A stretch of DNA of 8,989 nucleotides from Candidatus Acidiferrum typicum (lineage in GTDB: Bacteria > Acidobacteriota > Terriglobia > Acidiferrales > UBA7541), in contig DLMH01000125.1 in NCBI GenBank assembly GCA_002478115.1, positions 2,822 to 11,810 of the forward strand, read 5' to 3'. Position numbers and translations under genes: made by a program. The number at the start of each line of letters is the position of its first letter. Within the stretch, counting starts at the first letter, position 1. The notes beneath the pieces were generated by a model that had not been told where the DNA came from, searched no databases, and saw only the letters and a list, made by a program, of their open reading frames with translations. Shown one piece after another: positions 1 to 7,090 of the stretch.

Positions 1-2501
1 GGCGCGTACGGAGTCGTAATCGGCGCAGGAGTCGCGATCGCTCCTGCCGGCAAAGCATTGATAGTGGTAAAACGCGGATCAGATTGCAAGTCTTGTACTG
101 CGCTGCTCTGCTGGCCATAAACGGTGGATGCGGCGTTCTGAAGAATCCAGGTGCTTTGGTCCTGTAGAAAATTCAACGCATTTACCACGGTGTGGTCATC
201 CACGATCGCGGCACCGGCGCGAATCACAGTCTTGCGGTCACCCAGCAACCGTCCCAGCGGTCCGTCCACGCCCGCGGGATTGTAGGCGAATGCCAGACGC
301 GGCTGGAAATCGTGCCAATCGGGGTGATAAAGCCCAGGGGCGTGGTTCGCTTTGCCCGCGAGTGAGTAATAGAGAAGAGGGTTCACTAGCCCGCAACTTG
401 GACCGGGACACCCAGTGTTGCCGGCCAACCCGTTCGCAATGCGAGGTCCTATGGTTTGAGCGAAATCCAAGTTCGGTGTGGCTTCCAACCCGTTGACCTC
501 ATAAGGCACCGTGTTGAACTGGTAGCGCAAGCCATAGGTAAGCGTGAGATCGCTGCGCGCTTTCCACGAATCTTGCAGGTAGGCTTCCGTCTCGTAATAC
601 CGGTATTGGCGAGTGTGTCCAGTTCCTTGGGGAAGTGGCTGCAGATCTCTATTGTTGTTGTATTGGCTGGTCACTTCCGCATAGTGCCCTAGGATGAATG
701 CGAAGGCGCTGTCGTACAGGTTTTCAGAAACCGAATCGGTCGCCAGATCGGCTGGCCGCAAACTGGGACTGAGGCTTGCCAAACCTCCACCGATGCCCAA
801 GTAGACATAGTTGAAGTCGCTGACCAGCTTGCTGGTCGTCTTAATTGGCTTGAAAGTGCCTCCCACCTGGAAAGTGTGTTTACTGCGCACATAGGTGAAA
901 TCATCGCGAAAGACGGGAATTGGAATCGTCCGGGCCTGGGAAGACGGGGTCATATAAGGCGAGGTCAGGTAGCTCCCACTTGAGCCGTTATAGTCGAAAT
1001 TGCTGAATGCGGTAGTTCCCAGGGGAGCATACAAATACGGGAAGTTCTCCTCCTGGCGGGTCTCGCCGTACACAAACTGGTTGATTTTCGTGGTACTGAT
1101 GGTCCACGTGTGACCGAATACATAGGCGTAGCTATGATTGGTATCGATGAAAGTTAAGGGATCTCCAGGAAACTGAATCGAAGGATTCCGGTCATCAGTC
1201 TCTCGCACCAGGCTGCCACGAACAAAAATCTTCATCTTGTCGGTCAGGTTGTAGTCAACTTTCGCTACATAGTCGTTCAGTGTTTGGTTGCCGGGGGCAT
1301 TGAAAACGAGTCCACCTGTGTTGAGTCCGTCGCCTACTGCCGTGCTGTTGGGAGCCGGATAACGGCTCAGCAGGAAACTCGTCAGGCCGGGGCTTGGGCC
1401 GATGCCCAGAGGATCAAGCGCGGTCACCTGCGCCGGAGTTAACGTTGAGACGCCGCCGCTGGTATTGATGTAGGAGATCGAGCCGTTACTGAAAGAGGTA
1501 AGTGGCACGGTTTGCGTAACCTGATTTGAGCTGGCGTCCCGCCGGCCTTCATAGTTGAAGAAGAAGAACAATTTGTCCTTCACAATCGGACCGCCCAAGG
1601 CCGCGCCAAATTGATTGCGCACCAAATTCTGTCGGGGGACAATGGGAGTCGCGAAATTGTTGAAAAAGTCATTCGCCTCGAAGCCCTTGGTGCGGTAGTA
1701 CTCGTAGCCGGAACCATGGAAAGAGTTCGTCCCGCTCTTGGTCACCAAATTGATCTGTGCACCACTGCCCCGTCCCTCCGACGAGAGCGGATTGGCCACC
1801 TCGCCACGGAACTCCTGCACCGAATCCACGGGCGCATATCCGACCACATAAAATGCGAATCCGCCAGCGTAGTCGTTGACGTCCAACCCATCCAAGGTAA
1901 TATTGCCTTGATCCGTGCGCGCGCCGGTGATGGCGCCATTGCGACTTTGTGATCCGTCATCGTCAGTTGATGCCGTCACCACACCCGGCTGGTAGGCTAG
2001 AAGCGCTGCCGGGCTGTCGCGGATCTGCACCGGCAACTCGTGCACCAGGTTCATGTCAAAACTGTTGCCTACGCTGGAGTCGCTCGTATCCAGCGATACG
2101 GCGCTACTCTCGCCCTTTACCTCGATTGTCTCCGAACTCCTGCCTATCTTTAACTGCGCGTTTTGCGTGTGCGTCGTGTTGACCGCCAGATACAGCTTCG
2201 GCACGACTACCGTGTCGAAACCCTCTTTGACAAAGGTCACCTGGTACCCCGGCCCCGGGGGCAGATCGTGGAACGTGTACGCTCCTACCGAATTTGTATT
2301 GGCTTCATAACTGGTGTTGGTCTTCGTATCCAGCAGCTTCACGCTGACGTCGGGGACCACCGCACCGCTCGCATCGGTCACCACTCCGGTCAACGACGCC
2401 ACATCCTGCGCGGCTGAGAGGGTTGGTATGCCCAGCAGTAGGGCCAGGGTAAGTGAAGCAAGAAGAACTCTGGTGAGAACGGGGCGAAAGGCAGATTCCA
2501 T
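1..2501 (-). CDS. Oar-like TonB-dependent receptor, 3' end cut by window edge
   Basis: This is an outer-membrane TonB-dependent receptor that should import an unidentified large substrate with energy from TonB-ExbB-ExbD. I translated the minus strand from the ATG at 2501 and the frame stays open for 833 codons to the left window edge with no stop. Residues 1-31 form a signal peptide (Arg near the start, Leu-rich core, SAA before Gln32). Residues about 34-118 match a CarboxypepD_reg fold (SLTGVVTDASGAVVPD, then YTFHDLPPG). The plug follows, with ITLDGLDVND near 201-210 and the family hallmark TKSGTNSFHG at 254-263. Barrel strands start near GGPIVKDKLFFFF at about 303. FQPRLAFAYNP appears late, as in Acidobacteriota homologues. 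A Cys pair (C698, C703) lies in a predicted loop. Full-length relatives run about 1000-1200 residues, so a few hundred are missing. Substrate is unknown; the family call is very secure. Confidence 0.93.
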   Translation of the reverse strand, partial: MESAFRPVLTRVLLASLTLALLLGIPTLSAAQDVASLTGVVTDASGAVVPDVSVKLLDTKTNTSYEANTNSVGAYTFHDLPPGPGYQVTFVKEGFDTVVVPKLYLAVNTTHTQNAQLKIGRSSETIEVKGESSAVSLDTSDSSVGNSFDMNLVHELPVQIRDSPAALLAYQPGVVTASTDDDGSQSRNGAITGARTDQGNITLDGLDVNDYAGGFAFYVVGYAPVDSVQEFRGEVANPLSSEGRGSGAQINLVTKSGTNSFHGSGYEYYRTKGFEANDFFNNFATPIVPRQNLVRNQFGAALGGPIVKDKLFFFFNYEGRRDASSNQVTQTVPLTSFSNGSISYINTSGGVSTLTPAQVTALDPLGIGPSPGLTSFLLSRYPAPNSTAVGDGLNTGGLVFNAPGNQTLNDYVAKVDYNLTDKMKIFVRGSLVRETDDRNPSIQFPGDPLTFIDTNHSYAYVFGHTWTISTTKINQFVYGETRQEENFPYLYAPLGTTAFSNFDYNGSSGSYLTSPYMTPSSQARTIPIPVFRDDFTYVRSKHTFQVGGTFKPIKTTSKLVSDFNYVYLGIGGGLASLSPSLRPADLATDSVSENLYDSAFAFILGHYAEVTSQYNNNRDLQPLPQGTGHTRQYRYYETEAYLQDSWKARSDLTLTYGLRYQFNTVPYEVNGLEATPNLDFAQTIGPRIANGLAGNTGCPGPSCGLVNPLLYYSLAGKANHAPGLYHPDWHDFQPRLAFAYNPAGVDGPLGRLLGDRKTVIRAGAAIVDDHTVVNALNFLQDQSTWILQNAASTVYGQQSSAVQDLQSDPRFTTINALPAGAIATPAPITTPYA

Positions 2502-2508
2502 TGAACTG

Positions 2509-2514
2509 TCTCCT
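2509..2514 (-). promoter_or_regulatory. Ribosome-binding site of the first TonB receptor
   Basis: AGGAGA on the minus strand lies seven bases upstream of the ATG at 2501. It supports that start, which is immediately followed by a good signal peptide. Confidence 0.75.
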
Positions 2515-2594
2515 AAATGCAGCTGGGGCCTTGGGAAACAGGTCTCTGCAGCCTCATGTTTGTTAAATTGCTGATTGCCAAGGCGAACGACGGG

Positions 2595-2624
2595 AGAATA
2601 CATCGCTGTTAGCGGGACAGTAAA
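2595..2624 (-). promoter_or_regulatory. Weak candidate sigma70 promoter for the first receptor
   Basis: On the minus strand, TTTACT (2624-2619) and TATTCT (2600-2595) are separated by 18 bases. Each hexamer matches the consensus at four of six positions. A transcript from here would have a leader of roughly 85-90 bases. The match is only a little better than chance, but the position downstream of a terminator and upstream of the receptor start is sensible. Confidence 0.2.
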
Positions 2625-2854
2625 GCAGCTAATGTTCCAAAGTAACACCGAGGTAACGTATTCACTATGAAAGGCATGTGGGCTTCGCGTCGAGCGACTA
2701 TCAGGCCACAGATATGGATTTAAGGAGATTATCTATGATAGTTGGTATGACTTCGGAGGCCTCTTCGAGTAACGGCGCAGTCGCTCCCGCCGCAAGAATC
2801 TCCCTGGAAATGTCGATGAGAATTATGTATGGATCCCGCGCATCTCGACGCCGC

Positions 2855-2888
2855 AAAAAAATCGGGAGGCCGTTTCGGGCCTCCTGAT
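2855..2888 (-). terminator. Strong intrinsic terminator downstream of the receptor remnant
   Basis: The arms GGAGGCC (2865-2871) and GGCCTCC (2878-2884) are perfectly complementary around a six-base loop. Four more outer pairs extend the stem (one G-T wobble). On the minus strand the hairpin is followed by seven T residues (2861-2855). It would stop transcription running leftward. It sits 26 bases past the stop codon of the receptor remnant, so it is most simply the old terminator of that lost gene, and it now also insulates the first receptor. Confidence 0.88.
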
Positions 2889-2913
2889 CAGGAATGAGCC
2901 ACTTTCGAAACTA

Positions 2914-3065
2914 CTAGAAGTAGAACTTCGCCCCCAGCTGCACCAGCCGGCTGGGATTTGCAGCGTAACTTGACCAAAGCTGCTGGACTGTACGTTGTTG
3001 TTAATGCACGGGAAGGGACCAGCAGTGTTAGTCGGTACGCTGGCAGCGTGGACCTTATGTGGACC
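2914..3065 (-). pseudogene. Decayed C-terminal remnant of a third TonB-dependent receptor
   Basis: Two adjacent minus-strand frames together spell the end of an Oar-like receptor. The upstream frame (3065 down to about 2965) gives FPCINNNVQSSSFGQVT. The frame starting at 2964 gives AANPSRLVQLGAKFYF followed by two consecutive TAG codons (2916-2914 and 2913-2911). The pattern of small residues, then FGQVT, then an alternating strand ending in an aromatic residue is the usual last barrel strand of this family. The join reads GTT AC- GCT GCA, so one base is missing between 2965 and 2964; restoring any base gives V-T-A-A and a continuous frame. An in-frame TAA at 3068-3066 closes the upstream side, and no signal peptide or plug is present. 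It differs from the C-terminus of the intact receptor at 3129, so it is a distinct paralogue rather than a recent copy. The reading is from eye, without alignment. Confidence 0.65.
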
Positions 3066-3069
3066 TTAT
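3048..3069. repeat. Two perfect tandem copies of an 11-base unit
   Basis: GTGGACCTTAT occurs at 3048-3058 and again directly at 3059-3069. It lies at the right edge of the receptor remnant, between it and the terminator of the next gene. It could be a slippage duplication or mark the deletion breakpoint that removed the rest of the third receptor. Confidence 0.8.
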
Positions 3070-3076
3070 ATGGTTC

Positions 3077-3110
3077 AAAAAAAAGGCGGGGGCCATTTTC
3101 GGCTCCCCGC
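3077..3110 (-). terminator. Intrinsic terminator of the intact receptor
   Basis: On the minus strand GCGGGGAGCC (3110-3101) pairs with GGCCCCCGC (3094-3086) around a six-base loop (3100-3095), giving nine pairs with one bulged base. The stem is followed by eight T residues (3084-3077). It begins 18 bases after the stop codon at 3129 and is clearly placed to end transcription of that receptor. Confidence 0.9.
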
Positions 3111-3128
3111 TAATAATATGCCGCAGGA

Positions 3129-6100
3129 CTAGAAGCTGACTCGCAACGAGAACTGCCCGAACCTGCGCTCATCGTTGTTGCCGCCTTCGGCGAGGCTATT
3201 CAGACCGCCCTTGAGCCCTTGGACTACCAGGGGTGTCGTGGTCGGCCCGGTGTAACCGATGAGGAAGGTGTTTACATACATGTTGTGGTGGTTGAAAATG
3301 TTGAAGCCTTCAGCGCGGAAGGTTAATCCGACCCGCTCGGTGAGTTTGAAATTCTTATTCACTGCCGTATCGAAGTTCCACGCACCAGCTCCGCGAAATG
3401 CGTTGCGGGCGGTCATGCCGGCTGGAAATGGTCCGAAGTCGGAAATTCCCAAGGTCGGGTTGTCAGGCGCGAAACTTGCCGGGAGAGGCAGGGTCAGCAG
3501 GTTGAACAGGTTCGGGCCGGCAGCAGTAGGATTTGAACTGACATGGTAAGTAGGAGCCGTGGCCGGCGTCAGCCGGGGAAAGGTATAAAAATTGTAGTCG
3601 TTGTCAAGATCGTAAGCAGTAAACGGAATGCCCGTGCGCGCGGTAAAGATACCCACCAGTGACCAGCCTCCGGCTGTCCTGCCGAGGAAACCATTCTGGC
3701 TCTTGAACCACGGTGTCTCCCAGATGGGCGAGATCACGAACCGTTGCCGAACATCATAGTCTGAGTTGCCCCAATCCAGCTTCGGGTCGGAAAAGAGAGT
3801 GTATCCAAGGCTGCCGTACCCGTTCCCGGATCCTCCCTGTAAGCTATCGGAGAAGGTTGAACTAGTATCATCCAAGGAGTGGGCCCAGGTGTAGTTCGCC
3901 ACCATACTCAGACCAGTGTTGTGCAGGTTCTGCGTCTGGAGCTTCACATTCAGAGCATTGTACCTGCTCGTGCCACCACTGCCTCGCTGGTTGATGTTAC
4001 TGTATTGAAAGTTTGGCCGAGTGAGACAAACCCCAGTGGGGCTTACGTAGGCGGGATTACACGTCGTGCTTCCGGGGTTCACGTCCGTGCCATCGACCGC
4101 TGGGTCGCCCAGATAAACCTGGCCAGCCCCGGGGAGATTGATATTGTTGAGGTCATAGAGGTGAACGCCATGAGCGCCGCTATAACCTATTTCTACCACC
4201 GTGTTTGGAGCCACTTCGCGCTGTAGGGACAGGCTCCAGAACTGGGTCTGCGCCACGTGGATGCTGTCCTTGTTGTCACGGAGCTCGGTGGGTGGAAGAT
4301 TGCTTGAGGGACCGGGCAGGCCCAGCGGGCCGAGGTCGTTGTTGGTCAGGTAAGCAGAGGTGCAGGTTGCGCTACGAGCCGGGCAACTGGTAGTCAACAC
4401 GGCGCTAGCCGGTGGATTGAAGCTGGCATTGTAGGTCACATTGCCAAAGTTGCGTTCATAGCTGATTCCGAAACCACCTCGCAGGCTGCTCTTACCATCG
4501 CCGAAAAGATCATAGGCGAAACCTACGCGCGGCGCTGCTGTGCCCCAGCTTGGCGCCCAGAACTGGCCAATCGAGCTTTTATCTGCAATCTGGACTTGAC
4601 CCGTCCGAACTTGGTCAAAGAATCCAGCACCGGAGCCGAGGTAGAAGTTGGAGTCCAGGTTCTGCTGATTGTTATGTTGCACGCCGTAATGTTCGTAGCG
4701 CAGACCATAGTTGAGCGTCAGGCGTGGAGTGAACCTAAAGCTGTCCTGGGCAAAAAGGGCCCAGTCGTTGTAGCGGTAGCTTCGCCCGTAGGTAGCCGAG
4801 GTCAGCGGCGGAGTAACGACGCTGTCTGCTGGACATGGGCTGACCGGGTTGTTGTTTATATCGACTGGGCAGGGGAGCGCACCATTCGGATTGACTCGGG
4901 CAGCGAAGCCGCTGCTACCGCTAAGTATGCTTCCGCCCGGGTTGCCCCCAAAATTAACCAGGTCGTCCATGCTGTCCTGTTGGGAGCCGCCAAGCTGTTC
5001 CACTGCCTGCGCGTAAGCGCCGTAGCCGTAGTTCAGCTGAATGTAGGTATACTGACCTCCAAACCGCACGTTGTGCTTGCCCTTGGTCCATGACAGGTCA
5101 TGTTCGAATTGAATCGTATTTTGCGGTCCGCCGGCTGGCAACCCTCCCGTTCCCGGCGCATTATTGTTCTCCAATCCTGGCGTTGAAATGGAAGCGCCGG
5201 TCAGGGGGTCACTCCCCGGGTAGAACATCAGGTTTGGGATGCTCTGATACGCCGCGTTGTATGACGTTGCGTCATTGTAGCGCGCAAAGCTGAGCTTGGT
5301 GTTGTTGAGAAGGTTGTTGTTAAAGGCGTGGTTCACCGAGAACAGATAAATCATGTTCTGATTGAGGGTACCACTATTATATTGGGAATACGCGCTGTAG
5401 TCATTCGTACCGTTGAATAAGTCCTCCCTCTCTCTGCCGATGCGGAAGAACATCTGAGTTTTGTCACTCAGGTTGTAGTCGAGACGGCCCACAAGGCTCC
5501 ACGAGTTCTGCGGTGGGCCGCCGCCATCATTGTACGGTACGATGAAGCTCACGGGGTCGAAAATTGGCTGAGTCGCGGCAACCGGCGTGATTCCGTTTAT
5601 CGGATTAACGATCAGGGGGTTCGCCGTGTTCGCCGCCAACGCCCCCGCAGTGATTGGTGAGCCGTTGGGAGTCAAGCCGGTAGTGCCCCCGAAGGCGCTG
5701 AAGTAGGCCTGAGCGTTTGCGGGTAACATACCTATGAATGTGGGGTCGAATACCTCGGCATGCTGGACGGAGTTACTTCGAACACGCGTAAACTCCGTGC
5801 TTTCAGAAACGAACAACTTGTTCTTGATAATCGGACCGCCGGCCTGGAAGCCGAACTGGTTGCGCGTGTACCCGCCCTTCGGAAGGTCGTTGGCATCGTT
5901 ATTGTACGTATTCGCTGTGTAGGCCGAGAGGCGGTTAAATTCCCACACGGAACCGTGGAAAGCGTTGGTGCCTGATTTCGTGGTCACATTCACCACGCCG
6001 CCGGAGGCGCGACCGTATTCGGCCGCGAAGTTATTGGTAACTATGCTGTATTCTTGCACACCATCGATTGGAACGTTTTCGCCAATGCCAACGCTAAAAA

Positions 6101-6758
6101 TGGCGATGTTCTCCACGCCATCGAGCAGAATCTCCGTACCTGATTCGCGCTGGCCGTTTATAGAGAAGCCCACGCCCCGGCTCGAAAGCTCCTGGCCACC
6201 GCCACCGGACGACATAGTTGCACCATTCGAGGTAGTATCCCCGTTGCTGACGTTGCCGGACATCGCAACAAAGTCATAAGGGTTGCGGGTGAGGCTGGGT
6301 AGTTGCGCCAATTGCTGTGTGTTGATGAGCTGCGAAAGTTCCTGGGTTTGCGTGTTCACCTCGGTCCCGGCACTCGTAGCTGAGACCTCAACCACCGTCG
6401 AACTCTGACCGACCGCCAGTTGCGCATCGACCGTGACGGTCCCTCCGACGGTTACTTCCACGACGCTCTTGAAGGTCTGAAAACCCTTGTTGGAGATCGT
6501 CACCTCGTACTTTTCTGGGGTGAGGCCGGGAATCGAATACTGACCAGAAGCCCCGGTAACGGTTAACCGCTCGGCTCTAGTCTCCACACTCAACGCCTTG
6601 ACGGCAGCACCAGTAATTACGGCTCCGGTCGCATCATGGACAGATCCGACGATCGAGCCCGCTTCGGATTGTCCGAAAGCCAGGCAGGAACCGAATAGGA
6701 ATAGAAACAGTGCCAATAAGGAAGCAACCAGCCCAAAACTATGCACGCCCCGTTTCAT
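3129..6758 (-). CDS. Oar-like TonB-dependent receptor, complete
   Basis: A complete outer-membrane receptor of 1209 residues, the usual size for this family, expected to take up an unidentified substrate through TonB energy. I chose the ATG at 6758 because AGGAGAG lies five bases upstream and a signal peptide starts at once (MKRG, hydrophobic core, cleavage likely after AFG at 27-29). A CarboxypepD_reg domain spans about 31-115 (GSIVGSVHDATGAVITGA, YSIPGLTPEKYEV). The plug follows, with LLDGVENIAIF near 211 and TKSGTNAFHGS at 260-270. The rest is the barrel, including LDYNLSDKTQMFFR, WALFAQDSFR and RAEGFNIFNHHN near the end. The last residues, FGQFSLRVSF, form a terminal strand ending in Phe, the BAM recognition feature. 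The mature part has only six Cys residues, in three close pairs. It has its own terminator and leader, so it is likely monocistronic. Substrate cannot be inferred. Confidence 0.95.
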   Translation of the reverse strand: MKRGVHSFGLVASLLALFLFLFGSCLAFGQSEAGSIVGSVHDATGAVITGAAVKALSVETRAERLTVTGASGQYSIPGLTPEKYEVTISNKGFQTFKSVVEVTVGGTVTVDAQLAVGQSSTVVEVSATSAGTEVNTQTQELSQLINTQQLAQLPSLTRNPYDFVAMSGNVSNGDTTSNGATMSSGGGGQELSSRGVGFSINGQRESGTEILLDGVENIAIFSVGIGENVPIDGVQEYSIVTNNFAAEYGRASGGVVNVTTKSGTNAFHGSVWEFNRLSAYTANTYNNDANDLPKGGYTRNQFGFQAGGPIIKNKLFVSESTEFTRVRSNSVQHAEVFDPTFIGMLPANAQAYFSAFGGTTGLTPNGSPITAGALAANTANPLIVNPINGITPVAATQPIFDPVSFIVPYNDGGGPPQNSWSLVGRLDYNLSDKTQMFFRIGREREDLFNGTNDYSAYSQYNSGTLNQNMIYLFSVNHAFNNNLLNNTKLSFARYNDATSYNAAYQSIPNLMFYPGSDPLTGASISTPGLENNNAPGTGGLPAGGPQNTIQFEHDLSWTKGKHNVRFGGQYTYIQLNYGYGAYAQAVEQLGGSQQDSMDDLVNFGGNPGGSILSGSSGFAARVNPNGALPCPVDINNNPVSPCPADSVVTPPLTSATYGRSYRYNDWALFAQDSFRFTPRLTLNYGLRYEHYGVQHNNQQNLDSNFYLGSGAGFFDQVRTGQVQIADKSSIGQFWAPSWGTAAPRVGFAYDLFGDGKSSLRGGFGISYERNFGNVTYNASFNPPASAVLTTSCPARSATCTSAYLTNNDLGPLGLPGPSSNLPPTELRDNKDSIHVAQTQFWSLSLQREVAPNTVVEIGYSGAHGVHLYDLNNINLPGAGQVYLGDPAVDGTDVNPGSTTCNPAYVSPTGVCLTRPNFQYSNINQRGSGGTSRYNALNVKLQTQNLHNTGLSMVANYTWAHSLDDTSSTFSDSLQGGSGNGYGSLGYTLFSDPKLDWGNSDYDVRQRFVISPIWETPWFKSQNGFLGRTAGGWSLVGIFTARTGIPFTAYDLDNDYNFYTFPRLTPATAPTYHVSSNPTAAGPNLFNLLTLPLPASFAPDNPTLGISDFGPFPAGMTARNAFRGAGAWNFDTAVNKNFKLTERVGLTFRAEGFNIFNHHNMYVNTFLIGYTGPTTTPLVVQGLKGGLNSLAEGGNNDERRFGQFSLRVSF

Positions 6759-6763
6759 GATTT

Positions 6764-6770
6764 CTCTCCT
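6764..6770 (-). promoter_or_regulatory. Ribosome-binding site deciding the start of the complete receptor
   Basis: AGGAGAG on the minus strand ends five bases before the ATG at 6758. An in-frame TTG at 6773 overlaps this motif and would add five residues ahead of the signal peptide, so the ATG is preferred. Confidence 0.8.
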
Positions 6771-7071
6771 CAACCGCGGAAGATCAGACTAAAGAAAGGC
6801 TTGAAAACCACCGCCGGCTAACAGGCGGTTTCAGCGCATCGACCCGTTTCAAACGGCGCTGAGGTACTAAGGTAATGCAACTCACACTCCAAAACAGGAA
6901 TCGCGAAACACCCTTTATTTGCAATGTGTTGTTATCTATTGTGCGATGGTGGTCCCAAAAACTGAATTAGCATAGGCATCAATCTATTAATTTTGGTATT
7001 AAGGCAACTGCTTTGAAGTTATTGACATCGCCGAGAGGAAGGTTCGACAAACACTTAGGAGAGAGGAGGCC
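6771..7071. other. Divergent intergenic region between receptor and aminotransferase
   Basis: This stretch separates two genes read in opposite directions and must hold promoters for both. The part from about 6910 to 7003 is markedly AT-rich compared with the surroundings. I could not pick a convincing promoter for the receptor in it. AGGAGG at 7064-7069 is a perfect Shine-Dalgarno sequence without a normal start codon at the right distance. TTGACA at 7022-7027 is a perfect -35 hexamer, but nothing resembling a -10 lies 16-18 bases downstream. Confidence 0.45.
6810..6861 (-). promoter_or_regulatory. Potentially structured leader of the complete receptor
   Basis: Two inverted repeats sit in line in the presumed 5' leader. 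CAGCGC and GCGCTG (6861-6856 and 6837-6832) enclose a nested CGTTT and AAACG pair around 6855-6845. Next, ACCGCC (6829-6824) pairs with GGCGGT (6815-6810) around an eight-base loop. The second hairpin ends 51 bases before the start codon and is followed by a short T-rich run. The arrangement could be an attenuator or an RNA stability element. I do not recognise any known riboswitch in it. Confidence 0.3.
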
Positions 7072-7080
7072 TGCTACAAT
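7072..7080 (+). promoter_or_regulatory. Candidate extended -10 promoter for the aminotransferase
   Basis: TGC followed by TACAAT matches an extended -10 element (TGn plus five of six bases of TATAAT). No good -35 sits upstream at normal spacing, as is allowed for extended -10 promoters. Transcription would start near 7087, only a few bases before the GTG at 7091, so the mRNA would be nearly leaderless. Confidence 0.35.
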
Positions 7081-7090
7081 CGGCCTTTCT

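Larger units (their letters stand above)
2502..2854. other. Intergenic region upstream of the first receptor
   Basis: This stretch holds the leader and presumably the promoter of the receptor starting at 2501. A 7-base inverted repeat, GCCTTGG at 2528-2534 and CCAAGGC at 2578-2584, lies in the leader and could pair at long range. The right part, about 2700-2854, has competing short open frames on both strands, treated under findings. Neither is convincing enough to call a gene. I see no RNA gene or insertion sequence here. Confidence 0.5.

Noticed and set aside
128..496. A 122-codon plus-strand open frame at the left end
   Set aside because: The minus strand is continuous receptor coding across it, and the predicted product is Arg/Cys-rich with no domain.
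4596..5093. A 165-codon plus-strand open frame inside the complete receptor
   Set aside because: It lies wholly within the well-supported minus-strand receptor, has no recognisable domain, and its composition is what the antisense of a GC-rich gene gives.
6684..6686. Cysteine in the receptor signal peptide as a lipobox
   Set aside because: The residues before it (Phe-Gly-Ser) do not fit the lipobox, and an ordinary cleavage site AFG-Q follows; the protein is a barrel, not a lipoprotein.
6771..6773. TTG as alternative start for the complete receptor
   Set aside because: The ATG 15 bases downstream has a perfect ribosome-binding site and opens directly onto the signal peptide; the TTG overlaps that site.
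7013..7090. N-terminal extension of the aminotransferase from a TTG at 7013
   Set aside because: Codons used here are unlike the rest of the gene, the peptide matches nothing in the family, and family proteins begin close to the VPLLDL motif. It is not fully excluded because a weak AAGG precedes the TTG.
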